The notes beneath the pieces were generated by a model. That model did no database searches. It was not told the DNA's origin and saw only the letters and a program-made list of their open reading frames with translations. A stretch of DNA of 64,000 nt from Pyrrhosoma nymphula. Taxonomy: Eukaryota; Arthropoda; Insecta; Odonata; Coenagrionidae. This document shows, one piece after another, positions 14,101 to 29,100 of this stretch (positions are counted from its first letter, which is position 1; the number at the start of each line of letters is the position of its first letter). The translations under genes were made by a program, and so were the position numbers. The stretch is from NCBI GenBank assembly GCA_963573305.1, contig OY754332.1, positions 51,683,559 to 51,747,558 of the forward strand, given 5' to 3'.

Positions 14101-17100
14101 TCAACTCGTATATTCACATAATCATTCGCTGCATGGAAATAATATTTTTTGGCGTGCCTCTGTAAACACAAGTACTGCAACACACGCGATAACTCTTCGT
14201 ATCAATAACTTCCCTATATCGTGCATAGATCTTGTTAGCAAATGAGGAGCTTAATAGAAATATAATTGCAACTAATCTAAGTATGGTCGTATACCGCGGC
14301 AATAAATATTCAAGGTTACAAACTAAAACCAAACGGTGTGATGGCAACTCGCTTCTAATTTGCTGTAGCATGACATTATGCAGATTTACTATGAATAAAA
14401 TTCCCAAAGTAATATCATCTAATTTAATTTAATGGTTTTGATTTCGCACGAAATTCTATGGTGTGAAAATTCGTAAAATATACTTTCAACAAAAAATTGA
14501 AGCCAATATTTCTACGATCGCGAATAACCGTTTTGCTACTATTATGTGATTGAAGCATTGCATTAAGGCTCCTCAAGCTCCGCTCGGGGACAAAAAGGTC
14601 ATAATCGGCCATCATTGCTAGGCCACGTAAGAAAACATTTGAAGGGAGTAAAAATATTCCTTTCGATGCGGTGCCTTTCCCGAATACTGCATCCACTTCC
14701 GTGGACGAGGAGCGTTTTTGGTGTTTTTTCCGCTGAAATTATTTTCCGTTCTCGGTTGTTACTTCCTGGAGGTGCCCGAGATGTAATTGTGTTCAACATT
14801 TGGCAGAGCGTCTTCCGTCAAATGAATTGGCCATGTGAAAGTTTTATTAGGAGTAAGATTCCATCAGTGAAAGGTGCCATGGAGCGAATAACTGTGAGCT
14901 ACTATTCTCCGGAGAAAATAAAAGATGTTTGGCTCCGCAAATGATTTCGAAATCGAATAAATTGTGTTCCGGCCGATTGAACCACTTAGTTACGCAACGG
15001 CGAGAGCTTTCTTCCGGGATCCGTGTGGTTGATGGTGGATCGTGATGGTGCATTTTTGAGGCCCACAAAGGATGCATAAGTCCTCCCAGTGGTCATTATA
15101 TGACTTCTTGCAATATAACTGCTAAATGGCCTTCAACAGTCTCTAGCTTGCAGGTAAAACTGTTTTAAGGTCACTGTCAAGGCCGAATGAAGAAAATGCC
15201 GGAAGTCGGCATACTTCTTAATATTGCTTGATTAAAACTTAAAAGGAATGTATCAATGTATCGGGTTTTTATACTTAGATTATTTAACTATTACGGTATA
15301 CTAGGGGTCATTAAATTTCTTCTAAAGTCAGGAGGACGAACCTCATAAAACATGCCGACATGGTTTCAGCGACCCTAGTATTAATCAACGAGTAAAAACA
15401 AAACACGAGTTATATCAACTTTCAGTCACCCTGAGATGATTACATTCGTTGATTTTACAAACGGAGATGCCGATCATAAGGAATTTTTCTTTTTGTGAAT
15501 AACAGGCTACATAGATAGGCCAAAAACGAACTATAATTAATCTAAAACTATGAATTAATCAGAGATGAACTTAAAAGTGTGTGCATAATGTTCCTAGCTT
15601 CAACACATAAAAATGAGCTAAGAAGCATGGAGATCACAATTATAAATTATGTGCGGTGGAAGCGATTATTACATGTATTCCTTGTATATCCAGACATATT
15701 ACTAACCAGAAGGGGGCTAAACTAAAAAAAGAATAAGAAATTGCGCCATAGATGGAAAACATCCACAAAATATGATAGCAAGCACACTTGAATTGACAGA
15801 ATGAAAAGGTTACAATACTGAACTCTCACAAACAAATACTATTAGTTCTACTCTGCGAAAATACTAAGAAAATTACCGGAGGAAGGCCCAAAAAACTTTT
15901 TTACGCTTTTGGAATTTTTTGGAAATTATTCAGCCCTTTTTCATTAATAGGCAAAACTTTTGACGTTACATGAGATGATCATGCTGAAGAATTAAAGGAA
16001 AACATTTATGTATGTAAAGCTTTAAATGGCTTCCTTGAAAATGTCTTCTATAGTGTCAACATAGTCAAGTCTAACGTAGATCTCCCCCATCATTTGGGAA
16101 ATGATGGATCACGTAACAATGGTTCGCAAAGCGTTAACTTAACAATTGCAGTCAATGAGTTGTGCGAAGGAAAATCCTCTGGTCCGATAAAGAAATCCGG
16201 ATGAGAGCTGAAGGAATTCATCTCACTCATCGCATTACTTTTGGAAATCCTATTCAGTTTGTCTTCACCGGAAGGAGTATGTCATCTCCTTCCAATCAAT
16301 GAAAGTGGGGAGAAACTAGTTCTTGGAAATTACAGACCGATGTCGTTGGCATATAGAAATCAAGTCTCATTTATAAAAGGAAATATTGCTGTTACAGGGA
16401 CTACCGTAGTCCCTTCTTCACTTAATGCCATGGGTTAATGATTTCCTCCCTGAGCTGGGAGCTGTTGTAGGAGCTGGGAAATATGTCAACCATCGGCTGC
16501 CGCTTAGCGTCCTCTGCGTGTAGACTGGAGGAAAATTAAGATAAACGACATTATGAGGCTTCTGGAGTTTATGGCGCCATCTATTTGGTGTAAATATTCT
16601 CCTGAAGTGCCCAAGCACACAAGTGGGAGGGGAAGCGGTGGTGAAAACCATCGACCGCCGAGATAAAGAGCCTCGTTGTCTTGAAGTGAGAAATTAGCCA
16701 AAGCATCGTTTGCCTTGCCAGAGGTAACCGACGCACGATTAAGTACGGGCTTGGTTGGGGTTATTAGTTAAAAAGAGTCTAGGAAGGGTCAGCACTAGTA
16801 GTAAAAAAGATAGCAGGGAGAAATATAGTTTAATGCCTCTCAGCATGGAAAACAAACAAGATTTGGATTATAACAGAAAAAGTTTGATTTCCAGTGGATT
16901 GACGGGTACGGGATTTATAATTTTTGAAATCGTAGGGATGAGATTCGGACAAAATTGTATTGGCCATAATTGCGATAGTCCTACCAATCTTCCACTCAAA
17001 CAGAACTATAGCAACAGAACAACCACCTTTTCTTTCTTCCCCACTGCAACTTTCTCCAAGCTAGCTACTCCAAGCAAGCTACTCCAAGTTGCCATGCGCG

Positions 17101-20100
17101 TCTCATATCCTTTTTTAATTAACAAAATGAGTTTATACATCGCTCAATGTTTGATTGGAATGAGAATACTTGGTTGTTCCACATAAAAATTTTTATTTCA
17201 CAACACGACCTAGGTTTCGACGATAAAACGTCATCTTCAGCGACGATAAAACGTCCTCTTCACCTGAAGATGACGTTTTATCGTCGAAACCTAGGTCTTG
17301 TTGTGAAATAAAAAATTTTATGTGGAACAACCAAGTATTCTCATTCCAATCATGAATTCAAGGTTCCATAAAGTTACGGCTGATACCATCAGTTATCGCT
17401 CAATGTGTTTAACCCTTGCCTCAGTTGAGTACCATCCACACCATTGGCCTTATCTATTGACAGTAGAGAAGAGATACTATTTTCAATCCACGCCATGGAT
17501 CTTAAGCCAATCTTGAGACAATTTCTTTATTGCCATTAAAGCTAAAACCGGAATTTTAATGAAATTGAATTATTCAGTGGAATATTGCTAAAATTTCATT
17601 GATATTCTTGAGGGACGAAAAAGACAATTTCAACAACCTTGCAGATACCACCGCATCACTTCCATTGGGCCAAATTTTCGGGATGATTTGCTAAATGATG
17701 TGCATGAAATTTTGTAAATTATGACATTATGTGTTAATTTGCGAAACGGTAAAATTTTTCAGGCCATATTAACGATTAAAGGTGGACAAATCTTTCGATA
17801 TAGAAAATATTTTCTAACGGTCCCTTGCAAGCCTCTTCTCGGGCTAGAGCCTGGGAGTGTTAGAACACCAGCCTGTGGGGTATTCTTTGACGCGTATGAC
17901 ATATCAAATTGAACATCATACAGGGTCGTAATACTGAGTGTGATTCTGAGCTTGCTTCAAGAGTGAGCTGATAAAACCAAGTTAATCAGAGTTTTCCATC
18001 ATTTATTCCCCGCGTCGCCCGCGCGACAAGACTCGTGAAGTACAGTTTTTCTTCAGTGTACATGCTCCCGACTGAATACATGACGTGAGTGAGGCAATAT
18101 ACCTTCGGTATCAGCCTCAAGATCATAACATTTGTATTCAGTTGTCACTAAGGTCAATTGCTTAGCGAACGAAACCCTAGGTCCAAGGCCATTAAACAGC
18201 CATATTCTTGACAGAGACATTCTTGTAATTCGTTGGGGTTTGTGACGACAAAATCAGGGAGAGTTCCAGGATTATCGTCAGCATTTGGGTGTTCACCGGC
18301 GGATCCAGTTGAGCTGGCGTCTCCAATTGGGGGTGAGTTGTTGAGAAAAAGAGCCGAATGGGGATCCCTGTCGGATCGGCTCTGAAATTTCGTCACCGGT
18401 TACGCCGTCCGCGGTTGCACTCCGTAGCTGCGCGGGATGTCTCCGCGTTGGGATTGACGCCGGCCGCGGCGGTGGTTGGGCGAGCGGGATAGAGCCGTGG
18501 GAGTGGCCGAAGGTCCGCAGCAAAGGTTATGTACACGCAAGTCCGCAGCCTGAGACACACTTCCCGTCGCCGCCGGGTGCCCCTGAAGGGTGCGGCTCCC
18601 GCCCGCACCCCGTCACCCTCCACTCTCCCCGCGCGTGAGTGGCCAGTGCGAAAAGTCTCGCGCTCTTCGTCCGACGCCGACCGCCGACGGCGGGCCGCAA
18701 AAGTGAAATGCTCCAGTTTACATTTTTTGTCACCTGCTTCCGTCCGTACGGTCCCGCGTTTTTTCTTCCGCCCGCGGCCGTTGTCTTTTCCGTCGGCCGG
18801 CGGGAGAATCGATGCTTTCACCGCTTCAGTTTCGCCGTTTGCGCTCCGACAATGGCGCCTGAGAAGGGGAAAAGAAATTGCGTGTGCATTTGGGCATGAA
18901 GGCATTCGTGAGAAATCTATATCCCTCGAGCGATTCCGAATTTGACTCAAGTCCCCTGCGAATGAACGATGCCCGGAATGCTCCCTTCCCCGTCTCTTAA
19001 ATTTCATCAATTTAATGGTTCAATTGGTGTGGCGCTGGAAGTGGAGAAAAAATCGTGTGACTTATGCAATTTTCACGTTTCAGGGAAAGTGAATTTTCAT
19101 GTTTTTCATATCTTTTGTGCTTGTTTGAAGGAATTAGTGTGACAATATATTTCTGGTGCCACATACATGTACACACGTTATAGTATTTACGTGTACATAT
19201 TAAACTGCTTTGCAAAGTACTTAGAAAAAACGAAGTGTTTATCATGCAGATTGACATATGCCTCAGTGGTTGGGAAAAAAAAGGCAGTAATCAAATTATA
19301 GAATTTTAATAACCTTTGCAATACTAGAAACCTATTATGCATGTTTTCGAGAATATTTACCTAATTGTACTCGTTAATTATTTTTATTTATAATTGCTCT
19401 AGGAAATAATACATGCTCCCTTTTTGGCAAGGAAGAGGTGTGACAAAATAACTTTTACTTTGCAAACAGAAACATACAAATAGGATAATTTTGAAGGATT
19501 TCGTAATATCCTTTCATCTCATCAGCGGGCATTCATTTTTAAGGCTCACAAAAGTCATAAGCTGCAATTGCGTTGCGTCTTTGTTGCTCGGTCGTAGGAT
19601 CATTTCGGCGTAATACCACGGATCATCATCCACAACGACTTCCTCCCTAGTGTCACAAACCCATCCGCCTTGACGAGCGATTGATTTAATATCCTTTCAC
19701 TTACTTTCTAATTCCAACATTTTACCTTTCGTTTGTAGTCCCACGTAAAGCTTAGCTGCCCTCACCCCGTGGGTTTCGGCTTCAGATAACAAGGGATGCT
19801 TGCCTGGTGCACTCCAGTTCGTCTTGATACCACTCATTGTTAAATGTATCTTTGATCTCCCAATATTAAATACGCTCCTGAAGTTTATGCTTCATGAATA
19901 AAGACACTATTTCATCATACTTATCCACAAGGGCAGAATAAATTTAAACGTTTACCATTTTACGTTTTACATTGGCGTCAAGGTCTTGGTTATTTTCAAA
20001 TTACACTGAACAAAACAACGGACGAGTCTTATCGTGCCCATTCGTCTCCGATATCAATATTTGCTTTAAGAAATCAGTTGCAGCAGCGTTCATAATTTGA

Positions 20101-23100
20101 GGAGAAAATGTGGTAAAATGCTCTAGTTCTATTATAGATGTTACAGAAGAAATTAAGTGACATTTTTCTGGATGTGTAAAACGGAACATGAACTCATGGC
20201 TTCTCGTCATAATTATTACTTGCTACTAACTAGGACTATTATTAGCACCATAAAAGTTGGTAAAATGTTTCCTGCTGTCCGTCGCAGAATGCGGGTAGTT
20301 ACGTCACGAAGAGACGTGCTTTATCGCTGCGGTGGAAATGGTTGGCTGTCATCACCACTTCGCCTCTAATTATATCATCCCGATAACTACGAATTCTTCA
20401 ATGGCAATCAGTTCATTCAAACTGGGATTTCTGGCTTTTCACCCGAATATGGACTTTCGTATAATGTGGGTAATAAGAGGCTAACTCCATTTCAGTTACG
20501 CCCGCAAATATACTATTCCTATAATTATCATCTTATCACTCAGTGATTTTGCCGAAAACATCTGTTAATATTGTGTTACCATGGCAGTGAATGCCTTTGC
20601 TTCGTAGTTAAATTGTGGATAATATTTTAACTACATTTTTGATTGCTCCATCATCCAAATTTTGATTAAATATCTCTTACAGACCTAAAGATCAACTCTT
20701 TAAAATTATTTGATTCTCGTACCAGAATCACCAGACTGAACCCGTGACCTTTGCATTGCTTGGACGTACAAACCAACATATCAAGTGCGACCGGCCTGAG
20801 GAATAGCAATTGACATTTTTTCTTGCGTTAATTCCTTGTAAATACTTTTTTATTAACACAGAATAAATGATATTATTATTGGCCAAAAAAATAATTTCTT
20901 CATAATATGGAATGGCTACTATTATGGAAGAGTTAGGCCGAGATACACAGGTAGAGAAGGTGTAGCTCGCACGTCCGTCTATGTCTGGCAAAGACCTTTG
21001 CTATTATTCGGAAAGGTACCTCTGCAGATGCAGGTAACTGCAGATTCTAGGTAACTTCATAGGCGTACTTTCTCATAAACCGCCTTAATTTTCGACCTGC
21101 TTTTCTTGCCACTCGCTATCCTCTCAGGAGTTTTGGGAAGAATCTTTCTGTACTTAATACCTTAAAAAATAATTCTAAGGCATACTAGGTGACAGCTTAA
21201 TCGTCTACGTCGGCAAAAATGTGCAGCAATTGGCATTATCTGCTATTCTCTCTTAAATATCCTATTCTGTGTATAGTTAAATCAAATAGTAGCCATTTAT
21301 TTCTGATCTTCCACTTAAATTGGCAGATTTATTTCCATTGACAATTCCGAAAGTTTTCTGTGTATTTTTAATGATATCCCATCCACGACCTTTTTGAATG
21401 AAGAGTAGATTTTAATTTGTGGATAAGTACGAGGTGCTATTTTAAAGTTCCCTAAATTCGTACGCCGCGTGTGAACGAGTGCAGGTACGACAAAACGTCA
21501 CGGGTTGCCACTTTGTGCGTTCTTTGTGTACTAGTGAGCCTAGTGGCTTCATTCTTAGTGAGCGCGTTCATTATTATTATGAGGGCTTTTTCATTGCTAC
21601 GTATTGCTTCCATTGCGGTTTAGTGATGACGACGGATGTAAGTAGGCAGCGCGCCTGCGTAAAATTTGGCTTCAAACTAGGGAACACCGTTGTAGAAACA
21701 CATAAAATGTCAATGAAAGCATTTGAAGACAAGACCAGGCCAGTCTGGGACCTAAGTCAAGGCTTAAGGCCAGTCGCACACCTACGAGTGGTATAAGCGT
21801 TTTAAACATGGTCGAGAATCGGTTGAAGATGATAAACGTTCAATACGGCTGTCGGCTAGCATAAGGCCTTAAAATATCGTTGCTGTCCAGTCTGCGGTCA
21901 CGGCAGATCGCAGATGGACCGTCCTTGAAGAGTGTAACATTGTTGGACTATCGTGTGTCACATGCCTGAGGATTTAGCCCTACCAACTCAGCATGCGACG
22001 GAATGCTGCTAATTTCGTGCCGCGGCTGCTGAATGATGGAAAGAAAGTCCGCAGGGATTTGGTAAAAAAAACATGACTACCGTTCCTCACTCCCTTCACT
22101 CGCGCAATTAAGCCTAGTGCTACTTCTTTTTGTTCCCAAGGATGACATTCAAGTCTAAAGGCCGAAGATTTGAGACAATTGAAGTGGAATCGCGGGCGAC
22201 GCTAAACACGTTCATGAAAAAGGACTTTCAAATGTCATTCAATAATTGGAAGAAGCGCAGGGAGCGGTACGTACATTCCAAAGGGGAGTATATACTTCGA
22301 AGGTGATGGTGGTGAACAAGATCCAGATGTGGTGTAATTTGATCTATTGACGAATTTCGGGAACTATTGGGTTTCACCTCGTGCTTTACGGTCATGATAA
22401 ATGATGGTGTACGCTTAAGGTATAGCATGCGCCAAAATATTATTATATGGTAAATATTCTAGGCGGAATTGGTTATAAAAAGGAAATCAGAAGTAGAATA
22501 GGATGAAGAATGGAAGGATGAAGATGAAGGGTGTATGATGGGTTGAAGAGAAAACAAACCAAATAGTAATGGGTACGACAGGAAAAGGAAGGAAAGATAT
22601 TGAGAAAATTAGAGGAGAGAAGTGGGTGGATGGAGTCTTTAATAGATGGAGATTAGATACGGAAGGTCATTTTGAGAGCTGTATTGCTGGGAAGAAAAGG
22701 ATGAGGGAGGAGAAAGATATTTTCGATGTGTGTTAAGTATTTTCGAAACATAATGAAGAGAGGTTGGATCGTGCGAGGAAGTAGTTCGTCCCTGAAATAG
22801 ATCATAGAAAAGAAACAATGATCTTCCAACCAGCCAAAAGGACGCTCAATAATTACATTGAATATGATAAAAGAGATTTTACATATATTTAAATGTAAAA
22901 CTTTGTGTTACTACCGTTTTAATAACAGTCACACTGTTAAGAAAATTAGTGTCAAAATGTCATAATATTTGAAACCCTCTTGTGACGGTGGCAGAAAATC
23001 ATTTTATGCGAATCATCCAAAATTAAGATGACCATCGCTATTGATTCCATTTATTCCAAGCGTTTAAGTGTTCGCAACAAGTGTGCTGAATTAGGACGCT

Positions 23101-26100
23101 TGTGTAACAAATTTTATTCTCACCTGCTCTGATATTTCTGGCAACTTTTTAAATGAGTCCATCATCTCTCTTTTCCGCTCCTGTCCCTCCTCCTTTTCCC
23201 AATCGCCCAAATACTTTCTAGCATTCGACCTTGTTATTACCTCCCTTATCTAAATGGAAAAAGAATACTATGACACCTAATCTCAACGACCTATATACTT
23301 TTCCATGAATACCTATTAACACACATAAACTACCTATACATACTTTTCATACTTATATTCAATAAACTACTGTGATAGTTTTCTCCTATTTCACGATGTC
23401 ATGCGTTACCTCAACATCTTTTCAATCCCCTCCCATCTCCGCCCCTCAAGATCGCCTCCCTACCTTCCCTGGATGGACGAAAAGGAAGCTTCAATTTTCT
23501 CTTGACTCCGTATTTCCGCGGAAAAAGATGGAAACGGACGAGGGTCGTTAAGAAGTGAGAAGCACCTCCAACTCTTTTATTTCTCATCAGAGGCTGTTAA
23601 AAAATTCTCTTGATTAACTCACTTGCTATTATTGTTATGTTGCCTTTGCAGTGACTGTACTTGCTGATGAATCTGAAAAATTATCCCTAAAATTCAGATT
23701 TATTTGTCAACATTTTGATGAAAAATAAAATACTCGTGGTAAAATTGTAATTTGTGTTGATATTTAATTGACATTAACTTTAGTTCGGAAAATACTTTGA
23801 ACTTTGCTGTCAGTATATCCAAAATACTATTACTAACCTCTACTCATTTTACTCAGTTGAAGATATAAGTTTAAGTCTCACCTATATAACCTTGGACTAT
23901 TGTTTAGAGATTCATTCACTGCAATTTTGTTTACTGCTAGGTTGATTGTCATTCATTCGTCTACCGCAAATGAGACTTATGTATTTAGCTGCTACGAAAA
24001 AGTGAGTAGCTCTTAGGCATTAATCTGAATCAAAAGTTTTAGTGTTTCGCACTCATATAATTGAACTAGGGTGACAAATATTTAATAATTCGTCCCATTT
24101 AAATTCCCTTTAAAACTTCTGCTGAAGCAGTCCAAAAGGAGCTTTAATTGGTGCTTTTTGTTACGAGTAGAGTATTTAGCATCACCTATGCTATTTCTAA
24201 CGATGGAAGTGAATTCAATGTGCAAATTAAGTGATTTACTCCAGTAAGTCATGCTCGTATTCCAGATAGCTAAAAATAGGGTTTGAGGGAAAGAATGAAA
24301 CAATCCTCTGTTAAAAAGTTAAAATGATGTTAAATATTTTATTTTGAAAGACTTATCTGGTCACTTTTGCATAGCAGTCTTCGCCATTTCTTTTCCTAAT
24401 CTCTCACTGTTACCTTTCTTATTCCTTACTCGTTTCTAAACGATGTCTTTGCCGATCACCATAACAATTATTTGTGTAAATCATGTCAATTGAGCAATAT
24501 TTCATTTTTTTTAATTTATTTCAATAGTGGAGCGATATTTTCAATAAAATTTGAAAAGTTTTCTAAACTCCACTTAAAGTTGTACAGGTAAGAATTCTGC
24601 ATACTTACGTATATTCTTCTCGGCATTGTTGATTATTCTGGTATTTTTGCCCTCCTCTAGCAAAGAATTTACAGCTATGGTATCTTTCGTGGATAATGCT
24701 TGTTGATGAATTGTTATAATTCCTAGTAATTAATGACTTCTACCTCGTTTCATTAACTTTCCTGTAATATCTCTCTTATAATATAGAGAGAAAACTGGAA
24801 ACCTTCGAGTGACATGGATATTAGACGCGACGACGAAAACTTATTCCAGCTCCGCACGCCCCACATATCTGTGATACTAGCTACAGTAATATAATTTATA
24901 ATCGTTATTTATTACTTTGGATTTATTTCACTCATAGAATCATGCAAAATATTTTCCGAATGGAGTTGTGAACTGTCTCAAAACTAACTCACGGTGGGTA
25001 GGTATATCCCTGGTGCAGCGAGGCAATTTGAGCTTTAGCATTGCCTCTTAAGTCTTAAAGATTACTGAAGATTTCTACTTGAGTAGAATTCCAATAAATG
25101 GAGCAACGTGCTAAAATAGCAACCGGTTACACGATGAGAGGCGCGTCGAATTGTACGGCGAGCCACGAAGACTTCACGCCTCAATACCTTGACATTTCTC
25201 TCGGATCTCTGACACATCCTTCCGATTTCTCCTCCTTACCTCAGCGTCACTAATCCATGAATCAAAAACCAGATGCATACCTATATTAATATCCCTTTGT
25301 GCAAAAAGTGTGTGGGATTTGGGAAAGGCGACCAATGAAGCTGAGCAAAGGGTCATCCTCACCATATCCATCCTTGTACTAAATTTCCCTTTAAATAATT
25401 TCTGCTCTAATAAAATGAAATGAAGCGAAGTATCATCGAGATTTTAACTAACTTTTTGACGCTGGTAGTCATGTATTGCTCTGGAAAACTTTTCACTCGA
25501 GCAAGTTCGCTTGTAGGCGCTCCAAATCTCTTATATCATGGCGTCCACCTTCCCAGCCCAAATTCTAATGAGGCCTCATGATAAACAAATTCATATACAT
25601 AAATTCCTTGTACATTATGTCGCTGTCATTAGTAGAAATATGATGTTGATGTGAATATACTGAAAATCAATGTTTACCTCAGTTAGCCTTTATTTGCCGC
25701 CCCTGCTGGTGATGGCAGATGTTTTATAAATGCTCTGGCAGAACCTTTTGTCATAATTTCTGGATCGACATACTATTCTACTTGATTGAGTGGGGTCATA
25801 TATCCCAGTATACCTCACCACATATTTTAAAAACGTTGAATTTCACGTCACATCTATAACGTGTTTGTACTTTTAGGATTTTGGCCCACCAATAAGCTTT
25901 ACAGTTTTGTAACTTAAACATCCCAAGGGGAATAAAGCGTCATTTGGACAATGAAATTATGAGTATCATCGCACTCATTAACAATAGCTATTCAGAATTG
26001 CTCTCTACGAGGGGGTCTCTCTAGCTCCTCTATGTTACATGGGGATAATATAAAAAGTGTATATATATATACGGTGAAACTGTTCAAAGATAAAATTTTG

Positions 26101-29100
26101 ACAACAGCAAAGCTTTGAGATTCCAAAACGACCCCGGATGGCATTAGTTTCATAAAGGCTGAGTATAGAGGCGGGTTAATGGGAATTTATTGACATCAGT
26201 TGGTTTTACTGAATTTATTGGATTTAATATAATGCTTCAATGCTGCAAGTGAAATCCTTGGAGAAGAAATTTACTGGGCCACAAATAACTGTTCACACTT
26301 GAGTGCGAAGAAACGGGATCTGCTCATACTTAACATGTTCTACGTAGCTACATTCGTGGTCTTTCTTGAGGGAAGGCATTGGCACATTCAATAGAGTTGG
26401 AGAAAGCGGTGATACTATTTTGGTGGAGGGGAATAATTATTTAGTTTATCTTTCCAATAATAAGATTAGGTTGATAAAAATGTGCTACATAAATTGCATA
26501 CTCAGTATATTCAACGGTATCAGCTACTCCTAACTAGATAAAATAAGTAATATAAATATTTCTGGGGACAAAAATAGTGCATTTAAGGAAAAAATTGTAG
26601 TTCGGTTGAAAGAATAAACACAGGCATTACTGATATTTTTCCTTGGAATTCCTCATTTTATTTTAGAAACTTTCCCATTTTAAGTATTCATTTTGTATGA
26701 TTAATGGAATTATTAGAACTCACTTCAGTACACCAATTAAATTTTTTAAATGATTATTTCTTGGAAACTGAAGACATTTGCAGAAGTAATGCTTGGGTAC
26801 AGCGTCCTTTAGTTCATCGTTCTGGGTTTCATTTTACGCCTCTGGAAGAAGATCGACTGATAAAATTTTCCAATGGCAGTACTTTGGAAACAAGTTACTG
26901 GCATAAAACACTTTAAACTTTTTGGATTAGAATTGGGAGAGATTTTAGTGTACTGAGCGGAAATACATAAACATTTTATTTCCTTTCACTTCAAAATATT
27001 TGTGTGTTGCCAGGTTTTGCGCTATGACGGTGATAAAAAGAGAGAAAAGTAAGCGACGACGTCTATTGATGGTTGTTTGCGATTAGCTCTGCTTATAGTT
27101 TGCGATTAGCTATAGTAATACTTAAATATATCAAGAAGAGACTCCTCAATGGAAACGTATCAGAAACAGAAATCATATTAGTCCTCAATATAAGTTAATT
27201 AAATTTTTATTTATGAAACAAATGGGGTTCATTTTTCATAATAATTCATAGTAATATTTTATTCAATGCATTACTTTTTAAGTTTTGCAATGAAATTTTA
27301 GTTTATTTCATTCTATCTTTATTTTTTTCTTGATTTTTTCATCAAGAGTTCTTAATAATTGAATTACCTGCAATATATTAACGTGCCTTTTTGTAACGAT
27401 TACTTTGATTGTTGCTTGCTCTCGGCATCAAAGCAGTATATCTAAATTCCATCATCAGAGACAATAGTTTTTGTAAACTTAAATACAAATTACGTCAAGT
27501 TTGCGTGAAAATTTTAGAGAATACTCAGCGCGAAATTTAAACACCTTCGCACAACAGCTTCAGCACTCATCCCGGTGAAAGCTAGCTTACAATTAGATTG
27601 TTTTTAGAGTATTGCCGTTTTTTTTACGGATACATCTATAGTCTAACTATCTTATTGATTGTGAATTGCACTGCTGTGCGGTACCACTTTTTACAATACT
27701 TTTAAATCAACGATTATTTTTTCAAAATTGTAGGTGTCGTTATCCCAGTTCGACAGCCATCCTTGAGGTTCTCTCGAACCTTACTGAAACTATTAATCCT
27801 TTCATAAAGTGTTTTATTTTTGTTCATTTTCTCTATAAACATCAAGGATAGCCTTTATATTATCATTTTCCCTGTTTGACTAAGTATGTAATGTTATGGC
27901 GCACTTCAAATTCAACTGGGTATGTGTTCACCGATGAATAAGAACTTGTAAACTGAGGTACACTCATGAGTTTCATGTATTGTATCATTGTAGAATATCC
28001 CTAATAGTACATTTCGCAATAAATGAACGCTCGTAGCAATTAAACAACATTCTGATGACAAAAAGTGACAGCTTTCAGGAAACTTTTTACGCCATACGCG
28101 CTTAAATACACAATGAAAGCCCATGGAGACCACTGGATGAAAAATTTAACGCAATTAGCGAACTTAAGATATGAAAGCATATATTGCTAACAATAGCACA
28201 TTAATAATATGAGAGGGGCTACACGACAGTTGAAGAATATAGGGGCCCACGAGGCTAAAAAGATTGAGGAACACTACCCTAGAGGCTTGCAAATACGTTA
28301 TAATCTCATGTTACGAAAATAATGCTTCCCTAGAAAGTTGTATGTGAAAATTACCTTTATCTAGCCGAACTAACTGCCTTATCCAACAGAAAAAGCATCG
28401 GGTCAAGTGAAAGTAAGCTGTAGCGGCTCAGTGGATTTAAGGGCGTGCGATCTGAGATCGAAAGTTGGATCGGATGAAAGAAGATTGAATCCCCCGACTT
28501 GGCCTCGGAGGCTCGTAAGTCCCATAGTTCTCACGCAGGATTTCGCAAATCACGGGTCTGCTGCATTGAATTTAGAAGGCCGCTTCTCCTTTCTTTGCCA
28601 AGTTCTTCCCCTAGTACTATCCTTGGCCCTGTCGCCAAACCGTAAGTTGTGCCATTCAGAAGTGTAGCAGGAAAACATTTTGTGGGCGTTTGGTTTTTCA
28701 TAATAACAATAGATGTTAACTTTCATTGTTTAGTTATTCTTTATTCATGATTCTGCGTAATTAATTAACCTCGGTATCGTAAGGAGTTTATGGAAGCTCC
28801 AATATCGATATTTTGGATTTCTGAAACCCTTTGAAGAGGAATGAATTTGGAACGAAGCCTAATGAAATCAGCATAACGTGAACATGTAAAATCAAAATTG
28901 ATAAGTAAACGAGCTCTGGTATTATAAAATTCTTATATTATTTATTTATACTTATTTAAACAGCACATATGTTTGTTATTAAGGTGAGAAAGTCCATCGT
29001 TGCGATTATCATCGTCACTACATATATCAGCGAAAATTTAAGAAGTAGTTTTTAAATCTCATATAGTCCTTATTTTGCGTCGGGAATTCCACATTTTGAA

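Noticed and set aside
16755..17186. 143-codon open frame as a gene
   Set aside because: No domain, no splice logic, and its end runs into the inverted repeat.
18393..19010. 205-codon open frame on the minus strand
   Set aside because: It lies in a CpG-rich islet where several frames on both strands are open. It is Arg/Ala-rich with no domain or splice context.
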